A stretch of DNA of 64,000 bases. Origin: WTGU01 sp965200925. GTDB taxonomy: Bacteria > Pseudomonadota > Alphaproteobacteria > UBA828. The DNA is taken from contig OZ241738.1 of NCBI GenBank assembly GCA_965200925.1, forward strand, positions 2,170,001-2,234,000, read 5' to 3'. The notes beneath the pieces were generated by a model, which saw only the letters and a program-made list of their open reading frames with translations, did no database searches and was not told the origin of the DNA. A program made the translations under genes and the position numbers. Of the stretch, positions 1 through 7,928 are shown piece by piece; within the stretch, counting starts at the first letter, position 1; every line of letters begins with the position of its first letter.

Positions 1-305
1 CCGCCTTCGCGGCGGAAGCCGTGGGCCGCGCCCAGGCCCACCTGCCCTCGCCGCCCGCGCGCTGGCTGGCGACCGGCGGCGGGCGTCGCAATCCGGCGCT
101 CATGGCCGCGCTCCGCGCCCGCCTCGGCGTGCCCTGCGATCCGGTGGAAAGCATCGGCTGGCAGGGCGACGCGCTGGAGGCGCAGGCCTTCGGCTTCCTC
201 GCCCTGCGCAGCGTGCGCGGCCTCCCCCTCGGCCTGCCGCGCACCACCGGCGTCTCCCGCCCCCTGAGCGGCGGCACCCGCCACCCCGCCCGCCGCGCCG
301 AGTGA
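1..305 (+). CDS. anmK: Anhydro-N-acetylmuramic acid kinase, C-terminal part (cut by window start)
   Basis: Only the last ~101 codons are present; the frame is open from base 3 and the 5' end lies outside the window. The tail contains the GGGRRNPALM segment, a ...VDPVE-like stretch followed by GDALEAQAFGFLA, and the terminal LPRTTGVSRPLSGG, which is the characteristic C-terminus of AnmK in the ASKHA kinase fold. In the family the enzyme converts anhydroMurNAc released in cell-wall recycling to MurNAc-6-phosphate in the cytoplasm. It converges on the downstream hydrolase gene with about 100 bases between, in which I see nothing. Function is assigned from the C-terminal signature only. Confidence 0.85.
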   Translation, partial: AFAAEAVGRAQAHLPSPPARWLATGGGRRNPALMAALRARLGVPCDPVESIGWQGDALEAQAFGFLALRSVRGLPLGLPRTTGVSRPLSGGTRHPARRAE

Positions 306-407
306 CCCGGGCCGTCCGCGCCTCGCTCACGGTCATCGGGCGGGACCCGTAGGCGCTCACGCGCGCAGTCGGCCGGTGAGCACCGGCAGCGTCCGGAGTC
401 CGCGCGC

Positions 408-1058
408 CTATACGGGTGCGGAGGCGAGGCGGCGGGCGAGGTAGCGGTCCACCGTCTCCGACAGGGCGTCGGCGTCGGACTCGTAGAAGTGGCTGGCGTT
501 CTCGATGACGCGGTAGTCGACCTCGATCTGGCTTTGGTCCTGCAAGCGTTTCGCCAGCACCGCCACTTCTGGCTCGGGAACGAGGCGGTCGGCGGCACCA
601 TGGACGATCAGCCCCGACGACGGGCACGGTGCCAGGAAGGTGAAGTCGAAGATGTTGGCGGGCGGCGAGACCGCGATGAAGCCCTCGATCTCCGGCCGCC
701 GCATGAGGACCTGCATGGCGATCCAGGCACCGAAGGAGAAGCCGGCGATCCAGCAGCGGTCGGCGGACGGGCTCTGCACCTGCATCCAGTCGAGCACCGA
801 GGCGGCGTCGCTCAACTCGCCCTGGCCCTGGTCGAAGCCGCCCTGCGAACGGCCTACGCCCCGGAAGTTGAAGCGTATGACGGAAAACGACTTCCGGAGG
901 AACACCTGGTAGAGCGCGTACACGACCTTGTTGTTCATCGTGCCGCCGTGCTGCGGATGCGGGTGCAGGATCAGGGCGATCGGTGCGTGGGGATCGTCGG
1001 CCCGGTGATAGCGCGCCTGGAGGCGGCCTTCCGGGCCGCTTATCATCACTTCCGGCAT
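408..1058 (-). CDS. Alpha/beta hydrolase, dienelactone hydrolase-like
   Basis: A 216-residue cytoplasmic hydrolase. The HPHPQHGGTMNNKVV opening, the NFRGVGRS oxyanion region, the nucleophile elbow GFSFG (Ser108), Asp157 in GAADRLVP and His190 in ENASHFY make a complete catalytic triad in the usual order. It belongs to the widespread small family often labelled alpha/beta hydrolase or YfhR/CocE-like, whose physiological substrate is generally unknown. I chose the ATG at 1058 because homologous N-termini begin MPEVMISGPEGRL; the frame stays open far upstream, but that extension is antisense to cysE. It is divergent from cysE, with about 190 bases between the starts. Confidence 0.8.
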   Translation of the reverse strand: MPEVMISGPEGRLQARYHRADDPHAPIALILHPHPQHGGTMNNKVVYALYQVFLRKSFSVIRFNFRGVGRSQGGFDQGQGELSDAASVLDWMQVQSPSADRCWIAGFSFGAWIAMQVLMRRPEIEGFIAVSPPANIFDFTFLAPCPSSGLIVHGAADRLVPEPEVAVLAKRLQDQSQIEVDYRVIENASHFYESDADALSETVDRYLARRLASAPV

Positions 1059-1247
1059 CGGCGGATCGTTCTCTCCCTCCGTCCCATCCCGTTGAAAACG
1101 CTTGGCGATCTTCCCAGGCCCCGGCGGCGGGCCGAGGCCGGGACCTTGACCGGCCGGGCCGGGAAGCCTATATCCACCGGGATGCCGGCCCGCGGGCGCG
1201 GCTCGCGTGCGGCGCGCGCGGGCCATTGGTATACGAACGGGTGCATC

Positions 1248-1988
1248 ATGTTCAAGCGCATTCGGGAAGACGCGGGCTGCGTGTTCGGCCGGGATCCGGC
1301 CGTCCGCTCCCGGATCGAGGTCTTCTTCTGCTATCCGGGCTTCCACGCGCTCCTCTTCTACCACGTGGCACACTGGCTCTGGGGATGCCGCTTCCGGCTT
1401 CTCGGCCGCTTCGTCTCCCATGTCGGCCGGGTGGTCACCGGGATCGAGATCCATCCCGGCGTCCGCATCGGCCGCCGGTTCTTCATCGACCACGGCATGG
1501 GCGTGGTGATCGGAGAGACCGCCGTCGTCGGCGACGACGTGACGCTCTATCACGGCGTGACGCTGGGCGGCGTGACCTGGGCGCCCGGCAAGCGCCATCC
1601 GACCGTCGAGGACGGGGTGGTGATCGGCGCCGGCGCCCAGGTGCTCGGTCCGATCACGGTGGGCCGCAACGCGCGCATCGGCGCCAATGCCGTGGTCCTG
1701 AAGGACGTGCCTCCCGGCGCGACCATGGTCGGGATTCCGGCACGCCCTGCGGCGGCGGGGAAGACGCGCGGGCTGCGCTTCGACGCCTACGGCACGCCGT
1801 CGCCGGACATCGCGGACCCGACCGCGCGCGCCGTCGAGCTCCTGGCGGAGGACGTCGACGCGCTGCGGAAGCGCTTGGCGGAACTGGAAAAAGGCGAAGC
1901 CCCGGCTTTCGCCGACTCCGGGAAGGCTGCCGGCGAGGCGACGCCCGCGCCGCCCGCCGGCGACCTCGCGCGACGGGCCGCCGGATGA
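1248..1988 (+). CDS. cysE: Serine O-acetyltransferase, short form
   Basis: Acetyl-CoA-dependent O-acetylation of serine, the step committing serine to cysteine synthesis. The 246-residue protein has the short N-terminal helical domain and then left-handed beta-helix hexapeptide repeats: HPGVRIGRRFFIDHG (catalytic Asp81-His82), VVIGETAVVGDDVTLYHGVT, and GKRHPTVEDGVVIGAGAQ. The charged/Pro-rich tail after ~residue 190 is unlike the short inhibitory tail of enterobacterial CysE. The start is the ATG at 1248 because the signature MFKRIREDAG begins there. Its TGA overlaps the next ATG (ATGA), so it is translationally coupled to a cysteine desulfurase and probably feeds cysteine to it. Confidence 0.9.
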   Translation: MFKRIREDAGCVFGRDPAVRSRIEVFFCYPGFHALLFYHVAHWLWGCRFRLLGRFVSHVGRVVTGIEIHPGVRIGRRFFIDHGMGVVIGETAVVGDDVTLYHGVTLGGVTWAPGKRHPTVEDGVVIGAGAQVLGPITVGRNARIGANAVVLKDVPPGATMVGIPARPAAAGKTRGLRFDAYGTPSPDIADPTARAVELLAEDVDALRKRLAELEKGEAPAFADSGKAAGEATPAPPAGDLARRAAG

Positions 1989-3139
1989 GCGACGACGCGC
2001 CGATCTATCTCGACTACAACGCCACGGCACCGGTCAAGCCCGCCGTAGCGGAGGCGATGGCCGAGGCGTTGTGCGCGCCGGGCAATCCATCGTCGGTCCA
2101 CGGCTTCGGGCGGGCCGCGCGCAAGCGCATCGAGGACGCCCGCGAGCGCATCGCCGCGCTGGTCGATTGCGCACCGCCGGCGCTGGTCTTCACGGCCGGC
2201 GGCACCGAGGCGAACAACACCGCGCTCAAGGGCGCCGGCCGGCCGACGATCGTCGCCAGCGCCATCGAGCATCCCGCCGTCCTGCGCGCCGCCGAGGCTT
2301 GCGCGGAAACGCTGGTCCTCCTGCCCGTCGACGCGGAAGGCCGGGTCGACATGGCGGCGCTCGACGGCGCCCTCGCCGCGCACGGGCCGGATGCGCTGGT
2401 CTCCGTCATGCTGGCCAACAACGAGACCGGTGCGATCCAGCCGGTGGCCGAGATCGCCGCGCGGGCGCGGGCCGCGGGCGCGCTGGTCCACTGCGACGCG
2501 GTGCAGGCGCCGGGGCGCATCCCGCTTTCCTTCGCCGCGCTCGGCGTCGACATGATGAGCCTGTCGGCCCACAAATTCGCCGGCCCCAAGGGGATCGGCG
2601 CGCTGGTCGTGCGCGCGGGCCTCGACGTGGCGCCCCTGGTTCACGGCGGCGGGCAGGAGCGCGGGCGGCGCGGCGGCACGGAAAACGGCGCCGGCATCGT
2701 CGGCTTCGGCGTCGCCGCGACGCTCGCCCGGGAGGACCTCGCCCGGGCCGGCGAGATCACCGCCCTGCGCGACCGGCTGGAAGCCCGCCTCCGCGAAACG
2801 GAACCGGCGGTGCACGTCTTCAGCGCGGGCGCCGAGCGCCTGCCCAACACGAGCTGCGTGACCATGCCGGGGGTGCAGAGCGAGACCCAGGTCATGGGCC
2901 TCGATCTCGCCGGCGCCGCGGTCAGTGCGGGCTCCGCCTGCTCGTCCGGCAAGGTGGAGCCGAGCCACGTGCTGCGCGCCCTCGGCGCGCCGGACGACAT
3001 CGGCGGCTGCGCGATCCGGGTCAGCCTCGGCTGGGCGACCACGGAGCGGGAGATCGACCGCTTCGCGCGCGCCTGGCGGGCACTCTACGCCGGCCTCTCC
3101 AACCGCTGGAAGGCCGGCGTCTCGGCGGCGACCGGGTGA
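1985..3139 (+). CDS. Cysteine desulfurase (NifS/IscS family, class V aminotransferase fold)
   Basis: PLP enzyme of 384 residues that removes sulfur from cysteine as a persulfide. Visible: start YLDYNATAPV, TAGGTEANN near residue 71, ANNETGAIQP near 144, the PLP lysine Lys197 in SAHKFAGPKG, and the catalytic loop SAGSACSSGKVEPS with Cys319. The loop is the group I (NifS/IscS) type. It overlaps cysE by four bases and is followed by a ferredoxin, tenA and mnmA. No IscU, IscA or IscR lies nearby, so it may mainly serve MnmA-type sulfur transfer, as YrvO does beside mnmA in Bacillus subtilis. That role is inferred from context; the desulfurase assignment is secure. Confidence 0.9.
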   Translation: MSDDAPIYLDYNATAPVKPAVAEAMAEALCAPGNPSSVHGFGRAARKRIEDARERIAALVDCAPPALVFTAGGTEANNTALKGAGRPTIVASAIEHPAVLRAAEACAETLVLLPVDAEGRVDMAALDGALAAHGPDALVSVMLANNETGAIQPVAEIAARARAAGALVHCDAVQAPGRIPLSFAALGVDMMSLSAHKFAGPKGIGALVVRAGLDVAPLVHGGGQERGRRGGTENGAGIVGFGVAATLAREDLARAGEITALRDRLEARLRETEPAVHVFSAGAERLPNTSCVTMPGVQSETQVMGLDLAGAAVSAGSACSSGKVEPSHVLRALGAPDDIGGCAIRVSLGWATTEREIDRFARAWRALYAGLSNRWKAGVSAATG

Positions 3140-3159
3140 CGGGCGGTGCGGTGCCGCGG

Positions 3160-3480
3160 ATGACCTTCATCGCGCCGGACGGCGCACGCCGCGAGGTGGA
3201 CGCGCCGGTCGGCGATTCCGTGCTGGAGATCGCCTGGCGCAACGACATCGACATCGAGGGCGCGTGCGAGGGCGCCATGGCCTGCTCGACCTGCCACGTC
3301 ATCGTCGACAAGGCTTGGTTCGGCAGGCTCGCCGCCATCGAGGAGGACGAGCGGGACATGCTGGACCTCGCCCTGGGCCTGACCCGCACCTCCCGGCTCG
3401 GCTGCCAGATCGTCATCGAGGAGTCGCTGGACGGCCTCGTGGTAACCTTGCCGGACGAGACCGGCAACATGATGGCGTAA
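3160..3480 (+). CDS. fdx: 2Fe-2S ferredoxin, adrenodoxin/ISC type
   Basis: A 106-residue soluble electron carrier. Ligand cysteines are Cys36, Cys42, Cys45 and Cys82 (C-x5-C-x2-C-x36-C), in GACEGAMACSTCHVIV and SRLGCQI, as in bacterial Fdx and vertebrate-type ferredoxins. The first ATG (3160) gives the usual N-terminus (MTFIAPDGARREV); an in-frame GTG at 3151 is also possible. It sits 20 bases after the desulfurase, as in isc operons where Fdx supplies electrons for cluster assembly, but the rest of the isc operon is absent here. Confidence 0.88.
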   Translation: MTFIAPDGARREVDAPVGDSVLEIAWRNDIDIEGACEGAMACSTCHVIVDKAWFGRLAAIEEDERDMLDLALGLTRTSRLGCQIVIEESLDGLVVTLPDETGNMMA

Positions 3481-3512
3481 GCCGCCCGGCCCCGGCCGGC
3501 ACGCGAGGGACC

Positions 3513-4205
3513 ATGAGTGGCAGCTTCTTCGCGGCGTTGCGCGACGCCGCCGGTGCGGACTGGCGGCGCTACGTCGAGCATCCCTTCGTGCACGGCCTGG
3601 CCGACGGGACCTTGCCGGAGGCCGCGTTCCGCCACTATCTGGCGCAGGACTACCTGTTCCTGATCGATTTCGCCCGCGCCTACGGGCTCGCCGCCTACAA
3701 GGCGGCCGGGCTGGACGAGATCCGCGACGCCGCCGAGGGGCTCAAGGCCATCGTCGAGGTGGAGATGGCGCTGCACGTCGCCTTCTGCGCCGAATGGGGC
3801 ACGGACGCCGCCGCCCTGGAGGTGACCGAGCGGGACGGCGCCACCCTCGCCTATACCTGCTACGTGCTGGAGCGCGGAACGGCCGGCGACCTGCTCGACC
3901 TGCGGGTCGCCCTTGCGCCCTGCATCCTGGGCTACGGCGAGATCGGCGCCCGCCTCGCCGCCGACCCGGCCACCGTGACGGCGGGCAATCCTTACGCCCG
4001 CTGGATCGAGACCTATGCCGGCGCGGCGTACCAGACCGCGGCCGACAGGGAGGCCGGGGCGCTCGACGCCCTGGCGGCGCGCCGCGGCGGGGAAGCGCGG
4101 TTCGACGGGCTGGCCGCGATCTTCCGCACCGCGACCCGGCTCGAGGCCGGGTTCTGGCGGATGGGCCTGGACGCCGCCCGAGGCGGCACGGCGGCGGGCG
4201 CGTGA
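3513..4205 (+). CDS. tenA: TenA family protein (thiaminase II-like)
   Basis: A 230-residue all-helical protein related to TenA, which in the family hydrolyses degraded thiamine or aminopyrimidine salvage intermediates. Key residues are present: Asp46 in LAQDYLFLIDFARAY, Cys137 in APCILGYGEIG (the position of the catalytic cysteine) and the C-terminal glutamate in RLEAGFWRMGL. No thiamine genes are nearby; it sits inside a sulfur-transfer operon, and its stop overlaps the GTG of mnmA. A role linking thiamine (a sulfur-containing cofactor) salvage to sulfur supply is possible but inferred. Confidence 0.85.
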   Translation: MSGSFFAALRDAAGADWRRYVEHPFVHGLADGTLPEAAFRHYLAQDYLFLIDFARAYGLAAYKAAGLDEIRDAAEGLKAIVEVEMALHVAFCAEWGTDAAALEVTERDGATLAYTCYVLERGTAGDLLDLRVALAPCILGYGEIGARLAADPATVTAGNPYARWIETYAGAAYQTAADREAGALDALAARRGGEARFDGLAAIFRTATRLEAGFWRMGLDAARGGTAAGA

Positions 4206-5380
4206 GGCGGGCCTCCCTCCCTTCCGCTCCCGGCGCGGCGCGGGCGCGCGTGGTAGTCGCCATGTCGGGCGGCGTCGATTCCTCGCTGGCCGCGGCGCTC
4301 CTGGTGGAGGCCGGCCACGAGGTGATCGGCGTCACGCTGCGGCTCACCGGCGCGGGCGTGGCGCGGGCGCGGCCCGGCGCCTGCTGCGCCGGCGAGGACA
4401 TCTACGACGCCCGCCGGATCGCCGACCGCCTCGGGATCCCGCATTACGTCCTGGATTACGAAGCGCGTTTCAAGAAGGCCGTGATCGACGATTTCGCGGC
4501 GTCCTACGCCCGGGGCGAGACACCCATCCCTTGCGTCCGCTGCAACCAACGCATCAAGTTCCACGACCTGCTGGCGCTGGCCCGCGATCTCGGGGCGGAG
4601 GCGCTGGCGACCGGGCATTACGTCCGCTGGGTGGAGGGAGCGGACGGGCCGGCGCTCCACCGGGCGGCCGACGGCGCGCGCGACCAGAGCTATTTCCTGT
4701 TCGCGACGACGCCGGCGCAGCTCGCCTTCCTGCGCTTCCCCCTCGGCGGCCTGGCCAAGGAGCGGGTGCGCGCGGAGGCGGCGCGACGCGGCCTTCCCGT
4801 CGCCGCCAAGCCGGACAGCCAGGACATCTGCTTCGTGCCGAGCGGCCGCTACGCCGCCGTGGTCGAGCGGCTGCGCCCCGACACCGCCGCGCCGGGGGAC
4901 ATCGTGGACGCGCGCGGCCGCGTGCTCGGGCGCCACAGCGGCATCGCCGGTTTCACCGTGGGCCAGCGGCGGGGCCTGGGCCTGCCCGGCCCGGAGCCAC
5001 TCTACGTGCTCTCAATCGACGCCGCGCGGCGCCGGGTCGTGGTGGGCCCCAGGGTGGCGCTGCTTCGCGATCGCATCGTCACCGGCCCGCTCAACTGGCT
5101 GGGCGGCGCACCGCTCGCGCCCGGCGAGGCGCGCCCGGTAACGGCCCGGCTGCGTTCCAGCCATCCGGGCGCGCCGGCGCGGCTGGTGCTGGCACCCGAC
5201 GGTGGGGCTACGGTCACGCTCGATCGGCCCGAGCCGGCGACGGCACCGGGCCAAGCCTGCGTGCTCTACGACGGCGCTCGGCTGTTGGGCGGCGGCTGGA
5301 TCCGCTCCACCGGCCGCAGCCCCGCGCTTGACGGTGCCGAAGCCGCCGCGTATAGCGATGCGCCTCCCGGGGCGGGGTAG
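4202..5380 (+). CDS. mnmA: tRNA-specific 2-thiouridylase MnmA
   Basis: Adds the 2-thio group to the wobble uridine U34 of Lys, Glu and Gln tRNAs using ATP and a persulfide from a desulfurase. The 392-residue protein has the PP-loop SGGVDSS at 22-28, the catalytic pair Cys114 (in IPCVRCNQRIKF) and Cys210 (in DSQDICFVP), the GHY and DQSYFLF segments and the C-terminal beta-barrel. The start is GTG 4202, overlapping the tenA stop (GTGA); the next in-frame ATG (4262) would cut into the PP-loop strand. The TAG stop and the three preceding codons lie inside the acceptor and D-stem start of the following tRNA-Met gene, a ten-base overlap. Confidence 0.93.
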   Translation: MRRASLPSAPGAARARVVVAMSGGVDSSLAAALLVEAGHEVIGVTLRLTGAGVARARPGACCAGEDIYDARRIADRLGIPHYVLDYEARFKKAVIDDFAASYARGETPIPCVRCNQRIKFHDLLALARDLGAEALATGHYVRWVEGADGPALHRAADGARDQSYFLFATTPAQLAFLRFPLGGLAKERVRAEAARRGLPVAAKPDSQDICFVPSGRYAAVVERLRPDTAAPGDIVDARGRVLGRHSGIAGFTVGQRRGLGLPGPEPLYVLSIDAARRRVVVGPRVALLRDRIVTGPLNWLGGAPLAPGEARPVTARLRSSHPGAPARLVLAPDGGATVTLDRPEPATAPGQACVLYDGARLLGGGWIRSTGRSPALDGAEAAAYSDAPPGAG

Positions 5381-5443
5381 CTCAGTCGGTAGAGCAGTGG
5401 AATCATAATCCATGGGTCGGGGGTTCGAGTCCCTCCCCCGCTA
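5371..5443 (+). tRNA. tRNA-Met (anticodon CAT), elongator type
   Basis: A full cloverleaf can be drawn: acceptor GGCGGGG (5371-5377) pairs with 5436-5442; D-stem GCTC/GAGC; anticodon stem 5397-5401/5409-5413 around the loop ATCATAA with CAT at 5404-5406; five-base variable loop; T-arm with GTTCGAGTC. The discriminator is A5443 and the following bases are CCG, so CCA is not fully encoded. The acceptor and loop sequence match alphaproteobacterial elongator tRNA-Met; a lysidine-type tRNA-Ile2, which also has CAT, is less likely. The first ten bases overlap the end of mnmA, so the tRNA is probably cut from the mnmA transcript. Confidence 0.93.
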
Positions 5444-5509
5444 CCGCTCGATGACACCAGCGCGACGGTGGCAGGCGCCAGGGGCGCGCGGAGGCGGAAG
5501 GCGGCACTT

Positions 5510-6643
5510 CTAGAATTGCACGGAAATCTGCGCTGAGCCGAACTTGTCCGCCTTTCTCTGGCCGTCGAATTCCTTGCCGCGCCAGACGAAGGTGAACGAC
5601 AGCATCGCCGGTCGGGAAAGCTGGCCGAAAACCAGGGAGAGCCCGGCGCTTCCTTCCGGCACGAAGACCTCGCGATCGACCGACAGACTCTCCTTGAACG
5701 TGTTGCCGTCCAGGAACAGGTTGCGAAGAACGGCCCGTGCCTCTGCGCCGGCGAACATGGACCAGTCGATCCGGTTCGCCCGGCTGTCGAAGCGTGCCGA
5801 GAGCCCCGACAATCCCGGCTGAAGCCGTTGCGGAACGTCCCGCGCGAAAAGCGCGGAGCCGAGCCTGAGTACCACGCCGGCGCCGGCCTCCGTGACGACG
5901 TTTCCCGCGCTCAGGCCGACGCGCGAGACCAGATCCGATTTGAGGGCGCCGCCGGTCGCCAGCGGCGTGAACCAGCTTCGCCCCCATCGCAGCAGGAGCG
6001 CGGGCTCGTTGTCCAGCTGGTTGCGCCACCCCTGCGGTTCTTCGTCCCCCGTCAGGTCGTGCAGCCGTTTCTGGGTCGTCTCTCCCAGGGCCGCGGGGCC
6101 GACCACGCCGAGGCTCAAGGCGAGCCGCTCTTCCGTCCCGGGCGCGTGCGCGGTCGTCGATACCTCGCCGTAGAGCCAGCCGGCGAACGGCCTGTCCTCC
6201 GGTATCGGTGCGGGCCGGGCGAAGGCCTCGGGGGTGTAGAGATTCTGGCCGACGGCGATGTCGTATTCGCGGTTCGTGGCGCGGGCGGCGAGTGGCGCCA
6301 GACGGCCCAGCCAGCGCAGCCACGCCGGTTGCCGCCCTCTGGGGAAGCCGTAGGACAACGCCATGCCGTTGGTGTAATGCCTGTCCTGCCGGGGCGGGGT
6401 GTAGTTGTCGTTCTCCAGAATCAGGGTGAGGAAGTGCGGGTTGTCCGCCTCCGGGCCAAGTGTTTCGGCGTTCGCGTTCGAGGCGGCCAGCAGCCCCGCG
6501 ACCAACGGGGCGCAACGGGCGAGGCGCAACGCCCCCTTCCAACCGCCCGTCGCCAAGCCTTCGCTTCCCCCGCCGGACGGCCTTGATACCTGCGCACACA
6601 CGGCCGCAACCGAACCGGTGCGCGCGCCTGGCGGCCGGCACAT
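5510..6643 (-). CDS. LpxR/DUF2219 family outer-membrane lipid A deacylase-like protein
   Basis: A 377-residue predicted outer-membrane beta-barrel. A signal peptide ends around SNANA (~residue 59) after the hydrophobic run ARCAPLVAGLLAA. Family hallmarks follow: LENDNYTPPRQDRHYTNGM (the Asn-Asp and His region of LpxR), IAVGQNLYTPE, DRPFAGWLYGE and a terminal ...FGSAQISVQF ending in Phe as barrels do. LpxR removes the 3'-acyloxyacyl chain of lipid A; many members are untested. The start at 6643 directly follows the cysQ stop (TAG then ATG), so the two are probably cotranscribed. A start inside the long Arg-rich leader is also possible. Confidence 0.8.
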   Translation of the reverse strand: MCRPPGARTGSVAAVCAQVSRPSGGGSEGLATGGWKGALRLARCAPLVAGLLAASNANAETLGPEADNPHFLTLILENDNYTPPRQDRHYTNGMALSYGFPRGRQPAWLRWLGRLAPLAARATNREYDIAVGQNLYTPEAFARPAPIPEDRPFAGWLYGEVSTTAHAPGTEERLALSLGVVGPAALGETTQKRLHDLTGDEEPQGWRNQLDNEPALLLRWGRSWFTPLATGGALKSDLVSRVGLSAGNVVTEAGAGVVLRLGSALFARDVPQRLQPGLSGLSARFDSRANRIDWSMFAGAEARAVLRNLFLDGNTFKESLSVDREVFVPEGSAGLSLVFGQLSRPAMLSFTFVWRGKEFDGQRKADKFGSAQISVQF

Positions 6644-7414
6644 CTAAAGAGAAGACGCGCCGCGGGCGACGAAGGGGGGGTTGGCGAAGCCGGGCTTGCC
6701 GTAGCGCAGCGCGCCGCCGTCCACGGTGTGAACGTCGCCGCCCGCCGCGGCGAGCACCGCGTGCCCGGCTGCGGTATCCCATTCCATGGTGCGGCCGAAA
6801 CGGGGGTAAAGGTCCGCCGTGCCCCGCGCGAGAAGGCCGAATTTGAGGGCGCTGCCCGCGCGCGCGATCCGCGACGGGCGCTGCCCGGCGATGAACGCAT
6901 CGGTTTCGGCGTCGCGATGGGCGCTGCTGGCGACCACGACCGGCCCTTCCGCCGGCACCGCCCGCGCGCGGACGGGCTGCGGTGCCGCACCGCCGATGAT
7001 CCGCACCGCCCGCCCTTCGCCGTCGGCGACATAGGTTTCGTCCAGCGCCGGGGCATGGAGAACGCCGAGCACGGGCCGGCCCTCTTCGATCAGCGCGATG
7101 TTGACGGTGAACTCGCCGGTGCGTCCGATGAATTCCTTCGTTCCATCGAGAGGATCGACGAGCCAGAAGCGCCCGCCGGCGGGCGCCCGGGTCGCGCCGA
7201 TGCTTTCCTCCGAAATCACCGGGATGTCTGGGACGGCTTCGCGCAGCCCGCCGACGATCAGGCGGTCGGCCGCTTCGTCCGCCTCCGTCACCGGCGACGA
7301 ATCGTCCTTCGTGCGGACCGCCGCACCGCTCCGGTAGAACGCCATGATCGCCCGCCCGGCTTCGAGCGCGAGGCGATGGGCCAGGGCGGCGTGCCCGCGG
7401 CGGTCGTCGCTCAT
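6644..7414 (-). CDS. cysQ: 3'(2'),5'-bisphosphate nucleotidase CysQ
   Basis: Hydrolyses PAP/PAPS to AMP/APS, relieving the by-product of sulfate assimilation; cytoplasmic, Mg-dependent and lithium-sensitive in the family. The 256-residue protein shows the inositol-monophosphatase-fold motifs: VTEADEAAD near 43, SEES, the metal motif DPLDGTKEF near 88, and MEWDTAAGHAVLAAAGG near 215. Length and order are normal. It is upstream of and abutting the LpxR-like gene, and divergent from the CNPC gene with 156 bases between starts. Confidence 0.92.
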   Translation of the reverse strand: MSDDRRGHAALAHRLALEAGRAIMAFYRSGAAVRTKDDSSPVTEADEAADRLIVGGLREAVPDIPVISEESIGATRAPAGGRFWLVDPLDGTKEFIGRTGEFTVNIALIEEGRPVLGVLHAPALDETYVADGEGRAVRIIGGAAPQPVRARAVPAEGPVVVASSAHRDAETDAFIAGQRPSRIARAGSALKFGLLARGTADLYPRFGRTMEWDTAAGHAVLAAAGGDVHTVDGGALRYGKPGFANPPFVARGASSL

Positions 7415-7570
7415 GCGCGGGTGTCCGGAAGCGGGGAGGAGCAGTCAAGCCTGATCACATCCTCGCGACGAGGGTGCATCGGCTCTTTCCATCGGGCGCC
7501 GCTCTCCACCATTATTCCGCCCGGCCTTGCGCCCCCGCGCGCGGAGCCCGAGCGAATGAGGAGGAGAGCC

Positions 7571-7846
7571 ATGATCAAGGAAACCGTCGTCGCCGTGACC
7601 GTCGTGACCATGGCGGCGGGCGCCGCGCTGGCGCCTTCGGCCGCGTCCGCGGGCGAGAAGCCGATCGTCGTCGCGTCGTGCAACCCGTGCAATCCCTGCA
7701 ACCCCTGCGCGGCCTGCAACCCGTGCAATCCGTGCGCCGCATGCAATCCTTGCAACCCGTGCGCGGCGTGCAACCCCTGCAATCCGTGCGCGGCCTGCAA
7801 CCCGTGCAAGCCCTGCGGTGCGTGCAACCCCTGCGCCGCCAACTGA
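7571..7846 (+). CDS. Small exported cysteine-repeat (CNPC) protein
   Basis: Not a protein I can name. It has 91 residues: a Sec signal peptide (MIKETVVAVTVVTMAAGAA..., cleavage near ASA-GE at about 27), then a short linker and about 54 residues made almost only of the nine-residue unit CNPCNPCAA, repeated five to six times, with one CKPCGA variant. Eighteen cysteines occur, always as C-x-P-C, C-x2-C or C-A-A-C spacings. Start ATG 7571 has GAGGAG seven bases upstream. No enzyme motif is visible; dense CxxC pairs suggest metal binding, disulfide formation or a modification substrate in the periplasm. A second CNPC gene at 12840 and an FGE-like gene are close by. Confidence 0.85.
   Translation: MIKETVVAVTVVTMAAGAALAPSAASAGEKPIVVASCNPCNPCNPCAACNPCNPCAACNPCNPCAACNPCNPCAACNPCKPCGACNPCAAN
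7679..7843 (+). repeat. In-frame ~27-bp coding repeat (CNPCNPCAA units)
   Basis: Direct repeats of a 27-base unit, TGCAACCCGTGCAATCCGTG followed by CGCGGCC-type ends, in phase with the reading frame. Third positions differ between copies (AAC/AAT, CCC/CCG/CCT), so the protein sequence is kept while the DNA drifts; this points to selection on the peptide rather than a recent slippage array. Confidence 0.85.
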
Positions 7847-7869
7847 CGGCGCCCGCTGGAATCGCCGGC

Positions 7870-7900
7870 CCCCTGGTGGGAGCGGGTGCTCCCGCCGGGG
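7870..7900. terminator. Hairpin between convergent genes, probable bidirectional terminator
   Basis: Thirteen base pairs (CCCC-GGTGGGAGC with GCTCCCGCCGGGG, one bulged T and one G-T pair) around the four-base loop GGGT. It lies in the 82 bases between the ends of the CNPC gene and the restriction-modification gene. There is no T-run, so termination by the hairpin alone is uncertain. Confidence 0.45.
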
Positions 7901-7928
7901 CGGCTGGCGCGTGCGGCTGCCGGAACCT

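Noticed and set aside
408..2030. A 540-codon version of the alpha/beta hydrolase
   Set aside because: The extension is antisense to cysE and has no hydrolase similarity; ATG 1058 gives the family N-terminus.
5371..5443. The CAT tRNA as tRNA-Ile2 (lysidine type) or initiator tRNA
   Set aside because: The acceptor and T-arm sequence fit elongator tRNA-Met of Alphaproteobacteria, and the anticodon stem lacks the three G-C pairs of initiator tRNA.
5403..7448. A 681-codon open frame on the minus strand across the LpxR-like and cysQ genes
   Set aside because: Arg/Gly-rich, no motif, and it overlaps two clear genes in another frame of the same strand.
7679..7843. Short direct repeats that could be taken for a CRISPR array
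   Set aside because: There are no unique spacers; the repeats are in frame and code for CNPC peptides.
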